Source of the DNA: Sphingobium cloacae
Lineage (GTDB): Bacteria; Pseudomonadota; Alphaproteobacteria; Sphingomonadales; Sphingomonadaceae
NCBI RefSeq assembly: GCF_002355855.1
Contig: NZ_AP017655.1
Span: 1,426,001 to 1,490,000 of the forward strand
DNA: 64,000 nt
Direction: 5' to 3'
The notes beneath the pieces were generated by a model. It worked only from the letters and a program-made list of their open reading frames with translations, was not told the origin of the DNA and ran no database searches. This document shows, piece by piece, positions 9,228-18,230 of the stretch (positions are counted from its first letter, which is position 1; every line of letters starts with the position of its first letter). The translations under genes were made by a program, and so were the position numbers.

Positions 9228-9563
9228 ATGGAGCAATGCGCCCTCATCGAACGCCTGGCTCGCCACCTTTCCGCCGATCGGCCCGATGAATGGGCCAGCC
9301 GGCTGGAGGAGGCGACGAGCATCCTCGCCATCCTGAAGGATCCGGACGAGGTCATGACGCAGGCAGGCCGTGGCGACATATGGCGTTCCATGATCGACGC
9401 GGCCCTGCGTCAGCGCTGGCAGGTTGTCCCTGCCCAAGCGAAGGCGCAGGAGGAATTGCCCGTCGGAGCCGATGAGGAAGGCGAGTTTACCCTGCCGGAA
9501 AAGGCTGTCGGCGGCGATCCGGCAGACTGGATACATCTTCAGGAATCGCGGGAGAAGAAATGA
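9228..9563 (+). CDS. Hypothetical protein
   Basis: 111-residue soluble, acidic-helical protein I do not recognise (MEQCALIERLARHLSADRPD...). GC3 is high and the stop overlaps the following ATG as ATGA, which supports it being real and translationally coupled. The SD is weak. Residues 60-111 are Glu/Ala/Pro-rich and probably disordered. Confidence 0.55.
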   Translation: MEQCALIERLARHLSADRPDEWASRLEEATSILAILKDPDEVMTQAGRGDIWRSMIDAALRQRWQVVPAQAKAQEELPVGADEEGEFTLPEKAVGGDPADWIHLQESREKK

Positions 9564-9808
9564 TGAAGACATTGTTGAAACTGGCGTTCCTGACTGGCCT
9601 GGGCACCGTGGCCTGGAAAAGCTGGCACGACTGGAGAGCGAAGGACGGCGATGACGACCGGGGCGCCGCAGGATCTTCGGGCGTCATCCGCGATGCCGGC
9701 CCCGCCGAACAGCATGTGGATGAGAAGGATTGGGATCTGGTGGACGAACAGTCGGACGAATCCTTCCCCGCGAGCGATCCGCCCGCCAATTTCCGCGGCG
9801 TGGCCTGA
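9560..9808 (+). CDS. Small membrane-anchored hypothetical protein
   Basis: 82 residues: a short hydrophobic N-terminus (about 4-18), a polar linker and a C-terminal DEQSDESFPASDPP motif. That motif occurs in small conserved proteins of sphingomonads and other alphaproteobacteria of unknown function (from memory, not searched). Coupled by ATGA overlap to the upstream gene. Confidence 0.6.
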   Translation: MMKTLLKLAFLTGLGTVAWKSWHDWRAKDGDDDRGAAGSSGVIRDAGPAEQHVDEKDWDLVDEQSDESFPASDPPANFRGVA

Positions 9809-9908
9809 ATCCGTCTTGCCGCATTGCCCGGCGCGCGCGACCCTTCTATGACCCGAAAGGCAGGAAAGCCGGCAACCGGCTTTCCAACAGGGGAAAGCTG
9901 AAAAATCC

Positions 9909-10841
9909 ATGCCTTCGGGTCTGATCGCGCTGCTGGATGATGTGGCGGGCATAGCCAAGCTGACGGCCACATCGCTGGACGATGTGGCGGCGGCGGCGGG
10001 CAAGGCCGGGAGCAAGGCCGCTGGCGTCGTGATCGACGACACGGCGGTTACGCCACGCTATGTCATGGGCCTTACCCCCGACCGCGAGCTTCCGATCATC
10101 TGGAAGATCGCCAAGGGCTCGCTCCGCAACAAGCTGCTGTTCCTTCTTCCCGCCGCGCTCGTCCTGAGCGCGCTCGCCCCGTGGCTGCTGCCGCCGCTCC
10201 TGATGGCAGGCGGCGCGTTCCTCTGTTTCGAGGCAGCGGAGAAGCTGCTGGAAGCGATCGGCAACGGTCATGACGTCGCGGACGAAGCGCTCGCCACGCA
10301 CAGTTCGGCGGAGTTGGAGAACCAGAAGGTTTCGGGCGCGATCCGAACCGACTTCATCCTTTCCGGCGAGATCATGGCGATCGCGCTCGGCACGGTCGCC
10401 AGCGAGCCGCTGTGGGAACAGGCCATCATCCTCGTGATCGTGGCGATCCTGATCACCGCAGGCGTCTATGGCGTGGTGGGCCTTATCGTGAAGATGGACG
10501 ATATCGGCCTTCACCTGGCGAAGCGATCCTCCGCCCTCGCGCGCGGCGTGGGACGCGGACTGGTCCACGCCATGCCGGTGCTGATGAAGATATTGAGCGT
10601 CGTGGGCACCGCCGCGATGCTCTGGGTCGGCGGCGGCCTGATCGTGCATGGACTGCACGAATTTCACTGGGACATGATCCCTGACGCCATCCATCATATG
10701 GCCAAGAGCGCGGCCCACGCCCTGCCCGCCATGGGATCGGTCGTCGAATGGGTGGTGAGCGCCATCGGCTCCGGCATACTGGGGCTGGCGATCGGAGCGA
10801 TCATCGTCGGCGTGCTGCACCTCATCCCCCGGAAACATTGA
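9909..10841 (+). CDS. DUF808 / YedI-family membrane protein
   Basis: 310-residue inner-membrane protein of the YedI family. The N-terminus (SGLIALLDDVAGIAKLTA, then DDVAAAAGKAGSKAAGVVIDD) and the block LPIIWKIAKGSLRNKLL are characteristic. At least five hydrophobic segments follow residue 75. Function of the family is unknown. Ends 10 bp before the MATE exporter gene, so the two may be co-transcribed. Confidence 0.85.
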   Translation: MPSGLIALLDDVAGIAKLTATSLDDVAAAAGKAGSKAAGVVIDDTAVTPRYVMGLTPDRELPIIWKIAKGSLRNKLLFLLPAALVLSALAPWLLPPLLMAGGAFLCFEAAEKLLEAIGNGHDVADEALATHSSAELENQKVSGAIRTDFILSGEIMAIALGTVASEPLWEQAIILVIVAILITAGVYGVVGLIVKMDDIGLHLAKRSSALARGVGRGLVHAMPVLMKILSVVGTAAMLWVGGGLIVHGLHEFHWDMIPDAIHHMAKSAAHALPAMGSVVEWVVSAIGSGILGLAIGAIIVGVLHLIPRKH

Positions 10842-10851
10842 AGCGCGGAGC

Positions 10852-12216
10852 ATGGGCCATCCATGGCGTTCCGAGGCGCGCGCCCTGCTGACGCTCGCCC
10901 TGCCCATGATAGCGGGCAATATCGCATGGTCGGCGATTGCGGCCACCGACCTGCTGCTGCTCGGCTGGCTGGGGACCGATGCGGTGGCGGCCGGCGCGCT
11001 GGCGATCAACCTGTTCGCGGCCATGCTGATCTTCGGCATGGGACTGGTCACCGCCGCCGCTCCGCTAATCGCGGAGGAACGGGGACGCCGCCGCCATTCA
11101 GTGCGGGACGTGCGGCGCACGGTGCATCAGACGCTGCGCGCCGCCCTGATCTTCGCCATCCCGGCCTGGCTCGTCCTGTGGCAATGCGAAGCGATCCTGC
11201 TCGCCATGGGACAGGATGCCCATCTGGCCCGCAAGGCCGGTGAGTTGATGCATGGACTGCAATGGGCGCTTCTGCCCTTTCTGGGCTTTTCCACGCTCCG
11301 CAATTTCATTTCGGCGCTTGAGCGGCCGTCATGGGCGGTCATCGTCATGCTCTGCGCGATCCCGTTCAACGTGCTGGTCGGATGGGTGTTGATCTTCGGC
11401 CATCTGGGTTTGCCCGCGCTGGGCATAGCGGGCGCGGGGCTGGCGAGCACCCTCTCCTCCTCCTTCCTGTTCTTCACCCTGTTGTTCGTCATTATGTATG
11501 ACCGGGGATTCCGCCGATACCGGCTGCTCGGCCGCTTCTGGCGAAGGGACAGCGAAAGACTGCGCGCCATATGGCGGCTGGGCTTGCCGATCGCGGTCAT
11601 GCTGGGGCTGGAAAGCGCGGTGTTCAATGCCTCGGCGCTGCTCATGGGCCTGATCGGCAAGGAGCCGCTGGCGGCCCATGCCGTCTCCATCCAGATCATA
11701 TCGCTGCTGTTCATGGTGCCCTTGGGCATTGGGCAGGCGGCCACGGTGCGGGTGGGCCTTGCCCATGGGCGCGGGGACAAAGACGGCGTCGGGCGTTCAG
11801 GCTGGCTTTCGCTGATGATCGGCATCGCATTCGCCTGTGCCGCCGCCGCGTCCCTGATCCTCTTTCCGCGATGGCTGATCGCGATCTTCCTCGATACGCA
11901 AGACCCGGCCAATGCCCGGACCGTCGCGCTGGCCATCGTCTTCCTGGGGGTGGCGGCGCTGTTCCAGCTGGTGGACGCGACGCAGGCGGTGGGCGCGGGC
12001 GTGCTGCGCGGTATCCGCGACACGAAGATCCCGATGATCTTCGCGCTGGTGGGCTACTGGATCATCGGCATCGGCGTCGGCACCTTCCTGGCCTTTCCGA
12101 TGCATATGGGCGGCCTTGGCATCTGGATCGGCCTTGCCAGCGGCCTCAGCGTCGTGGCCGCGTTGCTGGTCGCGCGCTGGGCCATGCGGAAGAAACTGGG
12201 CTTGCTTTCGCGCTAG
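10852..12216 (+). CDS. MATE-family multidrug exporter (NorM-like)
   Basis: 454-residue cation-coupled exporter with twelve hydrophobic segments and two homologous MatE halves (about 10-170 and 235-395). The N-terminal LALPMIAGNIAWSAIAATD and the second-half LGLPIAVMLGLESAVF are typical of the NorM branch. Substrates would be cationic drugs or metabolites, by family. The start at 10852 leaves a 10-bp gap from the YedI-like gene. Confidence 0.9.
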   Translation: MGHPWRSEARALLTLALPMIAGNIAWSAIAATDLLLLGWLGTDAVAAGALAINLFAAMLIFGMGLVTAAAPLIAEERGRRRHSVRDVRRTVHQTLRAALIFAIPAWLVLWQCEAILLAMGQDAHLARKAGELMHGLQWALLPFLGFSTLRNFISALERPSWAVIVMLCAIPFNVLVGWVLIFGHLGLPALGIAGAGLASTLSSSFLFFTLLFVIMYDRGFRRYRLLGRFWRRDSERLRAIWRLGLPIAVMLGLESAVFNASALLMGLIGKEPLAAHAVSIQIISLLFMVPLGIGQAATVRVGLAHGRGDKDGVGRSGWLSLMIGIAFACAAAASLILFPRWLIAIFLDTQDPANARTVALAIVFLGVAALFQLVDATQAVGAGVLRGIRDTKIPMIFALVGYWIIGIGVGTFLAFPMHMGGLGIWIGLASGLSVVAALLVARWAMRKKLGLLSR

Positions 12217-12318
12217 CGAAGGGCACGCCCTCTTTTCCTTCCATCATGTCCCCCGTCAGAATGACGCGGTGCACAAAACAATTGAAGAGAGCCTGCGAAT
12301 CGGTAATGATCGCGGATT

Positions 12319-12639
12319 ATGCAAGCGCCGACCGAAATCCTCCAAGCCATCGCCCAGCAGAAATGCCTGATCGTGACCTATAACAAGATGGTCGTGAAGC
12401 TGGCGCCTCACATCCTCTATACCCGTCATGACGAGATGTTCATCGACGCCGTGACGGTGGACCGGGACGGCCGCCCCCCGCGCGAACTGAAGCTGGGCAC
12501 CTTCAAGCTGACCGGCCTCAGCAACATGGCGGTGGTGGATGAACCGTTCGAGGCCATGCATGGCCTTTATGACGAAACGGACGGCAAATATAAGGGCGTG
12601 ACCCTGTTCGCCGTCCAGTCCGAGAGCGCGACGGCCTGA
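12319..12639 (+). CDS. Hypothetical protein, possibly WYL-like
   Basis: 106 residues, soluble. The segment CLIVTYNKMVVKLAPHILY and the later ELKLGTFKLTGLSNM resemble the strand pattern of WYL ligand-sensing domains (Y near the first strand, then KLGTFKLTGL before the end) but the match is weak and there is no HTH. Single gene between the MATE exporter and a convergent ABC transporter. Confidence 0.6.
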   Translation: MQAPTEILQAIAQQKCLIVTYNKMVVKLAPHILYTRHDEMFIDAVTVDRDGRPPRELKLGTFKLTGLSNMAVVDEPFEAMHGLYDETDGKYKGVTLFAVQSESATA

Positions 12640-12669
12640 CCCATTCCGGAACGAAGCGACGGCCCGCTC

Positions 12670-13440
12670 CTATTTCTTGAGCCGGTAGCCCGTTCGGAAA
12701 ACCCATCCAACGATGGCGAGACACAGCGCCAGCATGGCCCCGATGAAGGCGATGCTGAATTCGATCCCGACATCGCCCCTGCCGAAGAAGGTCCAGCGGA
12801 AGCCGGAGATCAGATAGACGATCGGATTGAACAGGGTGATCGTCCGCCACGGCTCCGCCAGCATGTGGATCGAATAGAAAGCGCCGCCCAGGAATGTCAT
12901 CGGCATGATGAGCAGCAGCGGGATCACCTGCAACTGTTCGAAACTCTGCGCCCATATGCCCAGGATGAAGCCGAACAGGCAGAAACTGATCGCGATCAGC
13001 GCCATGAAAGCGATCATGGCGATGGGATGGGCGACGGAAATATCGACGAACAGATGCGCGGTCACGAAGATGACGATGCCGACGAGGAACGCCTTGGTCG
13101 CCGCCGCCCCGACATAGGCCGTGACCGTTTCCGCGGCTGAAACCGGGGCCGACAGCAGTTCATAGATGGTGCCGTTGAATTTCGGCATGTAGATGCCGAA
13201 ACTGGCGTTGAAGATGCTTTCCGTGAACATCGACATCATGATGAGGCCCGGCACGATGAAGGCGGCATAGGGAATGCCGTCGATCTCCGTCATGCGCGAA
13301 CCTATCGCTCCGCCGAAGACCACGAAATAGAGGGAGGTCGTGATGACCGGCACCAGCAGTCCGGTCATGAGCGTGCGGCGGAAGCGATGCAGCTCGAATT
13401 TGTAGATCGCCCAGATGGCGCGCAGATTGGGGCCGCTCAT
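12670..13440 (-). CDS. ABC-2 type transporter permease (YadH-like)
   Basis: 256-residue permease with six hydrophobic segments, matching the ABC-2 membrane family; the block [20 protein letters not shown] and the [18 protein letters not shown] segment resemble E. coli YadH. It pairs with the upstream ATPase, whose stop overlaps this ATG as ATGA. Likely an exporter; substrate unknown. Confidence 0.88.
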   Translation of the reverse strand: MSGPNLRAIWAIYKFELHRFRRTLMTGLLVPVITTSLYFVVFGGAIGSRMTEIDGIPYAAFIVPGLIMMSMFTESIFNASFGIYMPKFNGTIYELLSAPVSAAETVTAYVGAAATKAFLVGIVIFVTAHLFVDISVAHPIAMIAFMALIAISFCLFGFILGIWAQSFEQLQVIPLLLIMPMTFLGGAFYSIHMLAEPWRTITLFNPIVYLISGFRWTFFGRGDVGIEFSIAFIGAMLALCLAIVGWVFRTGYRLKK

Positions 13441-14369
13441 GCCGCCTGCTCCTGGTGCACGAGGCTGACGAAAATATCCTCCAGGCTGCTTTGCTGGGTG
13501 TTGAGGTCCTTGTAGCCGATGCCCAGATCGCCCAGCTTGCGCAGCAGGGAAGACACGCCCGTGCGCTCGGCGCGCGTGTCGAACAGATATTCCATCTCAT
13601 TCCCTTCGGCCTTCAGCGTCACGCCCCATTCCGCCAACTCGCCGGGCACCGTGGGAAGCGGCTCCGTCAGGGCGATCGTCAGCGTCTTCTGGCCGAGTTT
13701 GCGCATGAGGACATCCTTGTCCTCCACGAGCATCAGCTCGCCCTTGTTGATGACGCCCACGCGGTCCGCCATCTCTTCCGCTTCCTCGATATAGTGGGTG
13801 GTGAGGATGATCGTGACGCCGGTCTGGCGCAGTTCGCCGATCAGCTTCCACATGTCGCGCCGCAATTCCACGTCCACGCCCGCCGTCGGCTCGTCCAGGA
13901 ACAGGACGCGCGGTTCGTGGCTGAGCGCCTTGGCGATCATGACGCGGCGCTTCATGCCGCCCGACAGCTCCAATATCTTGTTGTTGCGCTTGTCCCACAG
14001 CGACAGGTCGCGCAATATCTTCTCGACATAGGCATCGTTGCGAGGCTTGCCGAAGAGGCCGCGGGAAAATGCCACGGTGTCGATCACCCGCTCGAACTGG
14101 TCGGTGGACAGTTCCTGCGGGACGAGGCCGATAGTCGAGCGCGCGCCGCGATAGTCGCGGATGATGTCGTGGCCTGCCACCGTCACCGTCCCGCCGCTCG
14201 GCCGCACATTGCCGCAGACAATGGAAATGAGGGTCGTCTTGCCCGCGCCGTTCGGGCCGAGCAGAGCGAAAATTTCCCCCTCTTCAATCGAAAGGTCGAT
14301 GCCCTTCAAAGCCTGAAAACCGGAAGCATAGCTTTTGGTCAGGCCGGAAATAGTGATGATCGATGCCAT
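13437..14369 (-). CDS. ABC transporter ATPase (YadG-like)
   Basis: 310-residue ATPase: Walker A (GPNGAGKTT), signature ([15 protein letters not shown]), Walker B ([17 protein letters not shown]) and switch His ([16 protein letters not shown]). C-terminal ~90 residues form the domain seen in YadG/CcmA-type ATPases. The ATG at 14369 ([14 protein letters not shown]) is preferred over an in-frame TTG at 14378. Operon with the permease. Confidence 0.9.
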   Translation of the reverse strand: MASIITISGLTKSYASGFQALKGIDLSIEEGEIFALLGPNGAGKTTLISIVCGNVRPSGGTVTVAGHDIIRDYRGARSTIGLVPQELSTDQFERVIDTVAFSRGLFGKPRNDAYVEKILRDLSLWDKRNNKILELSGGMKRRVMIAKALSHEPRVLFLDEPTAGVDVELRRDMWKLIGELRQTGVTIILTTHYIEEAEEMADRVGVINKGELMLVEDKDVLMRKLGQKTLTIALTEPLPTVPGELAEWGVTLKAEGNEMEYLFDTRAERTGVSSLLRKLGDLGIGYKDLNTQQSSLEDIFVSLVHQEQAA

Positions 14370-14435
14370 ATGCGGCAAGGCCCTTTCTGCTTCGCCGGGA
14401 ACATAGGCGCCCGGTCCCGCCAGGCAAGCCCGCCC

Positions 14436-15065
14436 TCATTCTCCCCGGCGGAAAAAGCGGAACACCGTTGCTGGCGGAAAATTCCTGACCGTCTGGCCCA
14501 CCCGGACGACATCCAGGTCGAGCAGGTCCAGAATGTCGCGATTGACCGGCGGGCGCATGGAGTAGGTGAACTGGATGAAGGCGCCCCCCGGCCGCAGCAT
14601 GCGGAAGGCTTCCGTCAATATGTCCACATGCAGGGTGCGGTCCATCGCGAGCAGCGGCAGGCCGCTGATGACCGTCTGATATTCGCCGGGCCCTCCGGCG
14701 GCGGCGGTCGACACGATCTGGGCGGGCGTTTCCAGAATCGTCACATGGGGGAAGTGCCGCCGCAATCCTCTGGCGAAGGCCGGATTGATTTCCACCACTT
14801 CCAGCTTTGCCGCAGGGAGGCCGGTTTCCAATATGGCGCGCGTGAAGACGCCCGTGCCGCCGCCCAATTCCAGCACGCGTCCGTCCGCCGGATCGATATG
14901 CGACACCATGAGCCGCGCCAGATAGCGGCTGCTGGGAACGACGGACGCGGTCTGGCGGGGCTTTTTCAGCCAGGCGCCGAGAAAGTCCAGATATTCGGAG
15001 GCCCGGGCGCGAAATTCATTCCGGGGCATGGCGATCGCCCGGCTGCGCTTCGACTTATGCTGCAT
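14436..15065 (-). CDS. SAM-dependent methyltransferase, phospholipid N-methyltransferase-like
   Basis: 209-residue class I methyltransferase. Motif I is VLELGGGTGVFTRAIL (about residues 64-79), motif II LEVVEINPAF. The opening (LDFLGAWLKKPRQTASVVPSS) and PPATVFRF end resemble soluble PmtA-type phosphatidylethanolamine N-methyltransferases of alphaproteobacteria, which make phosphatidylcholine precursors. The lipid role is inferred from resemblance. Stands alone. Confidence 0.75.
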   Translation of the reverse strand: MQHKSKRSRAIAMPRNEFRARASEYLDFLGAWLKKPRQTASVVPSSRYLARLMVSHIDPADGRVLELGGGTGVFTRAILETGLPAAKLEVVEINPAFARGLRRHFPHVTILETPAQIVSTAAAGGPGEYQTVISGLPLLAMDRTLHVDILTEAFRMLRPGGAFIQFTYSMRPPVNRDILDLLDLDVVRVGQTVRNFPPATVFRFFRRGE

Positions 15066-15183
15066 GGGCGAAATACGACCGCTCCGTTACCGTTGTGAGT
15101 CCTCTTAGCCATGACACAGGGCCACGTCGATTATGTTTCCGCACAACACCCGCCCGGTGACCGGTCCATGGGACAAAATGACA

Positions 15184-15224
15184 GGCCCCGCACGATCGCC
15201 CTTCGATGGCCGATCGTGCGGGCC
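15184..15224 (-). terminator. Terminator downstream of enoyl-CoA hydratase gene
   Basis: Perfect 12-bp stem CCCGCACGATCG / CGATCGTGCGGG around a 12-nt loop, starting 12 bp past the minus-strand stop at 15234. On that strand it is followed by GTCATTTTG, a weak T tract. Confidence 0.65.
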
Positions 15225-15233
15225 GAATGGCTG

Positions 15234-16010
15234 TCAGCGCCCTTTCCACACGCCGGGCCGCTTTTCAATGAAGGCGGCCATGCCTTCCTTCCTGTCGTCC
15301 GTCGCGGACAGGATCTGAAACAGGCGGCGTTCGGTCAGCAATCCCTGCGCCAGCCCCGTTTCGAAGGCGATGTTGACCATTTCCTTGTTCACCATCGCCG
15401 CCATCGGCGGCATGGACGCGATTGCGGCGGCCGTTTTCAGGGCGTCGTCCAGCAGGTCCGCCGCCGGAACGATCCGCGCGACCAACCCGGAACGCTCCGC
15501 TTCCTGCGCGTCCATCATCCGTCCCGTCAGGCACATGTCCATCGCCTTGGCCTTGCCGACCGCGCGGGTCAGACGCTGCGACCCCCCCATGCCCGGCGCC
15601 ACAGCCAGCTTGATTTCGGGCTGGCCGAATCTGGCGGTGTCCGCCGCGATGATGAAATCGGCCATCATCGCAAGCTCGCACCCGCCGCCCAAAGCGAAAC
15701 CCGCTACGGCGGCGATCCACGGCTTGCGTGTCGCGACCACCTTCGACTGCCAGCCGGAGAAGAAATCCTCCAGGAAGAAGTCGGCGGCGAGCTTGTCGGC
15801 CATTTCCTTGATGTCGGCGCCCGCCGCAAAGGCCTTTTCACTGCCGGTCAGGACGGCGCAATGCTGTGACGGGTCGGCATCGAAGGCGGCGAAGGCGGCG
15901 CCCAGATCAACAAGCACCTGGCTGTTGAGCGCATTGAGCGCCTGTGGCCGGTTGAGCGTGATGAGTGTCACCGCGTCGCGTTGTTCCACCAAAATCGTTT
16001 CATAAGCCAT
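15234..16010 (-). CDS. Enoyl-CoA hydratase
   Basis: 258-residue crotonase that hydrates 2-enoyl-CoA during fatty-acid or amino-acid breakdown. The oxyanion motifs [11 protein letters not shown] and [15 protein letters not shown] are intact; the catalytic Glu pair corresponds to the [20 protein letters not shown] block. The ATG at 16010 has an SD (GGAGAC). It matches the short-chain EchA1/FadB1-type enzymes. Upstream by 26 bp is the end of the SDR gene, so it may belong to the folE transcript. Confidence 0.92.
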   Translation of the reverse strand: MAYETILVEQRDAVTLITLNRPQALNALNSQVLVDLGAAFAAFDADPSQHCAVLTGSEKAFAAGADIKEMADKLAADFFLEDFFSGWQSKVVATRKPWIAAVAGFALGGGCELAMMADFIIAADTARFGQPEIKLAVAPGMGGSQRLTRAVGKAKAMDMCLTGRMMDAQEAERSGLVARIVPAADLLDDALKTAAAIASMPPMAAMVNKEMVNIAFETGLAQGLLTERRLFQILSATDDRKEGMAAFIEKRPGVWKGR

Positions 16011-16036
16011 GGCTGTCTCCTTCGATCCCTGAGCCA

Positions 16037-16873
16037 TTAACGGCACAGATGCATGAAATCCCGGTCGTAGCCGCGCATATGCGCGCCCGCGTCGATATAG
16101 AGGGTCTGGCCCGTCACCGCGGTCGCCTGCGCCAGATAGAGGACGGCCTGGGCAATCTGTTCGGGCTGCGGCAGACGGTCGAGCGGCATGAGCTTTTCCA
16201 GCCGCTCGATCTGCGCCTCGTCATAATCGGCCGTGGGAATGGTGAGGCCAGGGGCCACCGCATTCACCCTGATCCGGGGCGCCAGATTGCTGGCGCTCAA
16301 CCGGGTCAGGCCCGCCAGCGCCAGCTTGGAAAGCGTGTAGGCCAGTTGGTCCTCATGCGGATGGTCGATCCGCTGGTCCAGGATATTGACGATGCACCGG
16401 TCGACCACGCCGGCGGGCACCATCGCGAAGGCCTTGGTCAGCAGGGCGGGCGCGGCGCAGTTGACGGCATAATGCCGCATCAGATCGTCGGCGGTCACGT
16501 CGCCCAGCCGGTCCTGACCGAACAGGGCCGCGCCGTTCACCAGCACGTCCGGCGGACGGCCGAAGCGTTCGGCCACCTGGCCGATCAGTTCTTCCGCGCT
16601 TTCGGGGTCGGAAAAATCGGCGACGAAGCCTTCCCACTCGGTGCCATTCTGCTCCAGCGCCAGCGCCAGATGGGAATCGAGCCGCGTGTCGTGGCTGCCA
16701 TGGATGGCGAGCGAGAATCCCTCCCCCGCGAAGGCGGCGGCGATATGCGCGCCCAGCCGCCGGTGCCCGCCGGTGACCAGCGCCAGCCGCTTGCCCGCCA
16801 GGGGAGCGGCGCGCCCCTCTCCTTCCGGCCGCGCGCGTCCCAGCGGACGGTAGATCGGATCGCTCCCGCTCAC
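16037..16873 (-). CDS. SDR oxidoreductase, pteridine-reductase/FolM-like
   Basis: 278-residue short-chain dehydrogenase. The nucleotide motif is [15 protein letters not shown] (TGxxRRxG, the arginine-containing form of pteridine reductases and FolM, which favours NADPH), active site YTLSK, and INAVAPG-like VNAVAPGL. Its GTG start overlaps the folE stop as GTGA, so translation is coupled to GTP cyclohydrolase. Together this suggests reduction of dihydropterin or dihydromonapterin, but the assignment is inference; a generic SDR is possible. Confidence 0.8.
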   Translation of the reverse strand: MSGSDPIYRPLGRARPEGEGRAAPLAGKRLALVTGGHRRLGAHIAAAFAGEGFSLAIHGSHDTRLDSHLALALEQNGTEWEGFVADFSDPESAEELIGQVAERFGRPPDVLVNGAALFGQDRLGDVTADDLMRHYAVNCAAPALLTKAFAMVPAGVVDRCIVNILDQRIDHPHEDQLAYTLSKLALAGLTRLSASNLAPRIRVNAVAPGLTIPTADYDEAQIERLEKLMPLDRLPQPEQIAQAVLYLAQATAVTGQTLYIDAGAHMRGYDRDFMHLCR

Positions 16874-17478
16874 GATTCGATGAGTTTCAGCACTTCCTCG
16901 CGACTCTTCACATCGTCGCGGAAGACGCCCAGCATGCGGCTGGTCTTCATGATGACGTCGGGCGTCCGCACGCCACGGCCGGTCATGCAGCCATGCGTCG
17001 CCTCGACCACCACGGCGACGCCCTGGGGCTTCAGATGCTCCCAGATGCAGTTGGCGACCTGCGAAGTAAGCCGCTCCTGCACCTGCAGGCGATGGGCAAA
17101 GGCATGAAGGACACGGGCCAGCTTCGATATACCCACGACATAATCCCCCGGCAGATAGGCGATATGGGCATGGCCGACGATCGGCGCCATATGATGTTCG
17201 CAATGCGACTGGAACGGAATGTCCTTGAGCAGCACGACATCGTCATAACCGCCCACCTCATGAAAGATGCGGGACAAATGATAAGCCGGATCGTCGCCAT
17301 AGCCGCGGCAATATTCCCGCCAGGCCCTGGCTACGCGCTCGGGCGTCTCCATCAACCCTTCCCGGCGCGGATCGTCGCCCGACCATTTGATGAGCGTGCG
17401 GATGGCATCGGCTACCTCGGCCGGAACCGATTCCTTGACGGATTCTCTCACCGTTTCCGCATCGGGATCATAGATCAT
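16870..17478 (-). CDS. folE: GTP cyclohydrolase I
   Basis: Converts GTP to 7,8-dihydroneopterin triphosphate, first step of folate synthesis. 202 residues. Zn/catalytic motifs are intact: SHCEHHMAPIVGHAHIAYLP with Cys/His ligands, ISKLARVLHAFAHRLQVQERLT, and the C-terminal Cys in ATHGCMTGRG. The ATG at 17478 (MIYDPDAETVRES) with SD GGAGCGG is chosen; the longer open frame lacks homology-like sequence. Followed by the overlapping SDR. Confidence 0.95.
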   Translation of the reverse strand: MIYDPDAETVRESVKESVPAEVADAIRTLIKWSGDDPRREGLMETPERVARAWREYCRGYGDDPAYHLSRIFHEVGGYDDVVLLKDIPFQSHCEHHMAPIVGHAHIAYLPGDYVVGISKLARVLHAFAHRLQVQERLTSQVANCIWEHLKPQGVAVVVEATHGCMTGRGVRTPDVIMKTSRMLGVFRDDVKSREEVLKLIES

Positions 17479-17630
17479 GAAAAGACCGCTCCTTGCTTCC
17501 GGCCCTGCATATGGCGTCTCGTCCCGGCGAAGGCCAGCCCTTTCCGGCATGCTGGACACAAGAGCCCGCCCATGGCAAATCCACCCCCCAGGGAGCCTTA
17601 TCAAGCACATGCCCTCCTTTCCGGCCTTTC

Positions 17631-18230
17631 ATGCGCACTGAACAGATCGCGGCGGTCTTGCTGGCGGCCGGTCCGTCGTCCCGCTTCGGCGAGGCGGATA
17701 AGCTGATGGCCCCGCTGCGCGGCAAGCCCGTCATCCAGCATACGATGGAGACGGTCGCTTCGATGGCCTTTGCGGAACTGGTCGCCGTGGTCCGTCCCGC
17801 CGCGCAAGCCCCGGTCATCCACCGGAAGCTGGAACGACGCGGCTACGCCATCATCGTCAACGAACAGCCCGAAGAGGGGATTGCCGGCAGCATCGTGCGC
17901 GCGGTAGGGCATGTCATGCCGATCCGGCGGGTTCGCGGTATCCTCCTATGCCTGGCCGACATGCCCGACGTGCCGCAGACCCATTATAATCGCCTCTGCA
18001 TGGCCGCGACGGACATCCGGTCCGTGATCGCCAGCACCGACGGCTTCTCCTCCTCCCCGCCCGCCTTCATCGGGCGCCGGCATTTCCCCGAATTGCTGGC
18101 GCTGCGCGGCGATCAGGGCGCCCGCGTCCTGCTGAGCCACGGCGTGCAGATCGAAACGCACGGCAATCTGCTGCGCGATATCGACACGCCGGAGGATCTG
18201 GCGAACTGGCAGTCCGACCCCGAAGGATGA
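17631..18230 (+). CDS. MobA/MocA-like nucleotidyltransferase
   Basis: 199 residues. The N-terminal signature LLAAGPSSRFGEADKLMAPL (LAAGxSxRxGxxKL) and LCLADMP (metal-binding Asp) place it with molybdenum-cofactor cytidylyl/guanylyltransferases and related NTP transferases. The first glycine of the usual AAGxSxR is followed by PSS here, a small variation. No Moco or XdhC gene is adjacent, so the nucleotide partner is unknown. Convergent with, and ending 0 bp from, the MFS gene. Confidence 0.75.
   Translation: MRTEQIAAVLLAAGPSSRFGEADKLMAPLRGKPVIQHTMETVASMAFAELVAVVRPAAQAPVIHRKLERRGYAIIVNEQPEEGIAGSIVRAVGHVMPIRRVRGILLCLADMPDVPQTHYNRLCMAATDIRSVIASTDGFSSSPPAFIGRRHFPELLALRGDQGARVLLSHGVQIETHGNLLRDIDTPEDLANWQSDPEG

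Noticed and set aside
8802..9572. 256-codon reading of the KGG-like gene
   Set aside because: Residues before 9107 are antisense to the 9228 gene; a strong SD marks the start at 9107.
13455..15098. 547-codon plus-strand frame
   Set aside because: Antisense to the ABC ATPase and methyltransferase; composition only.
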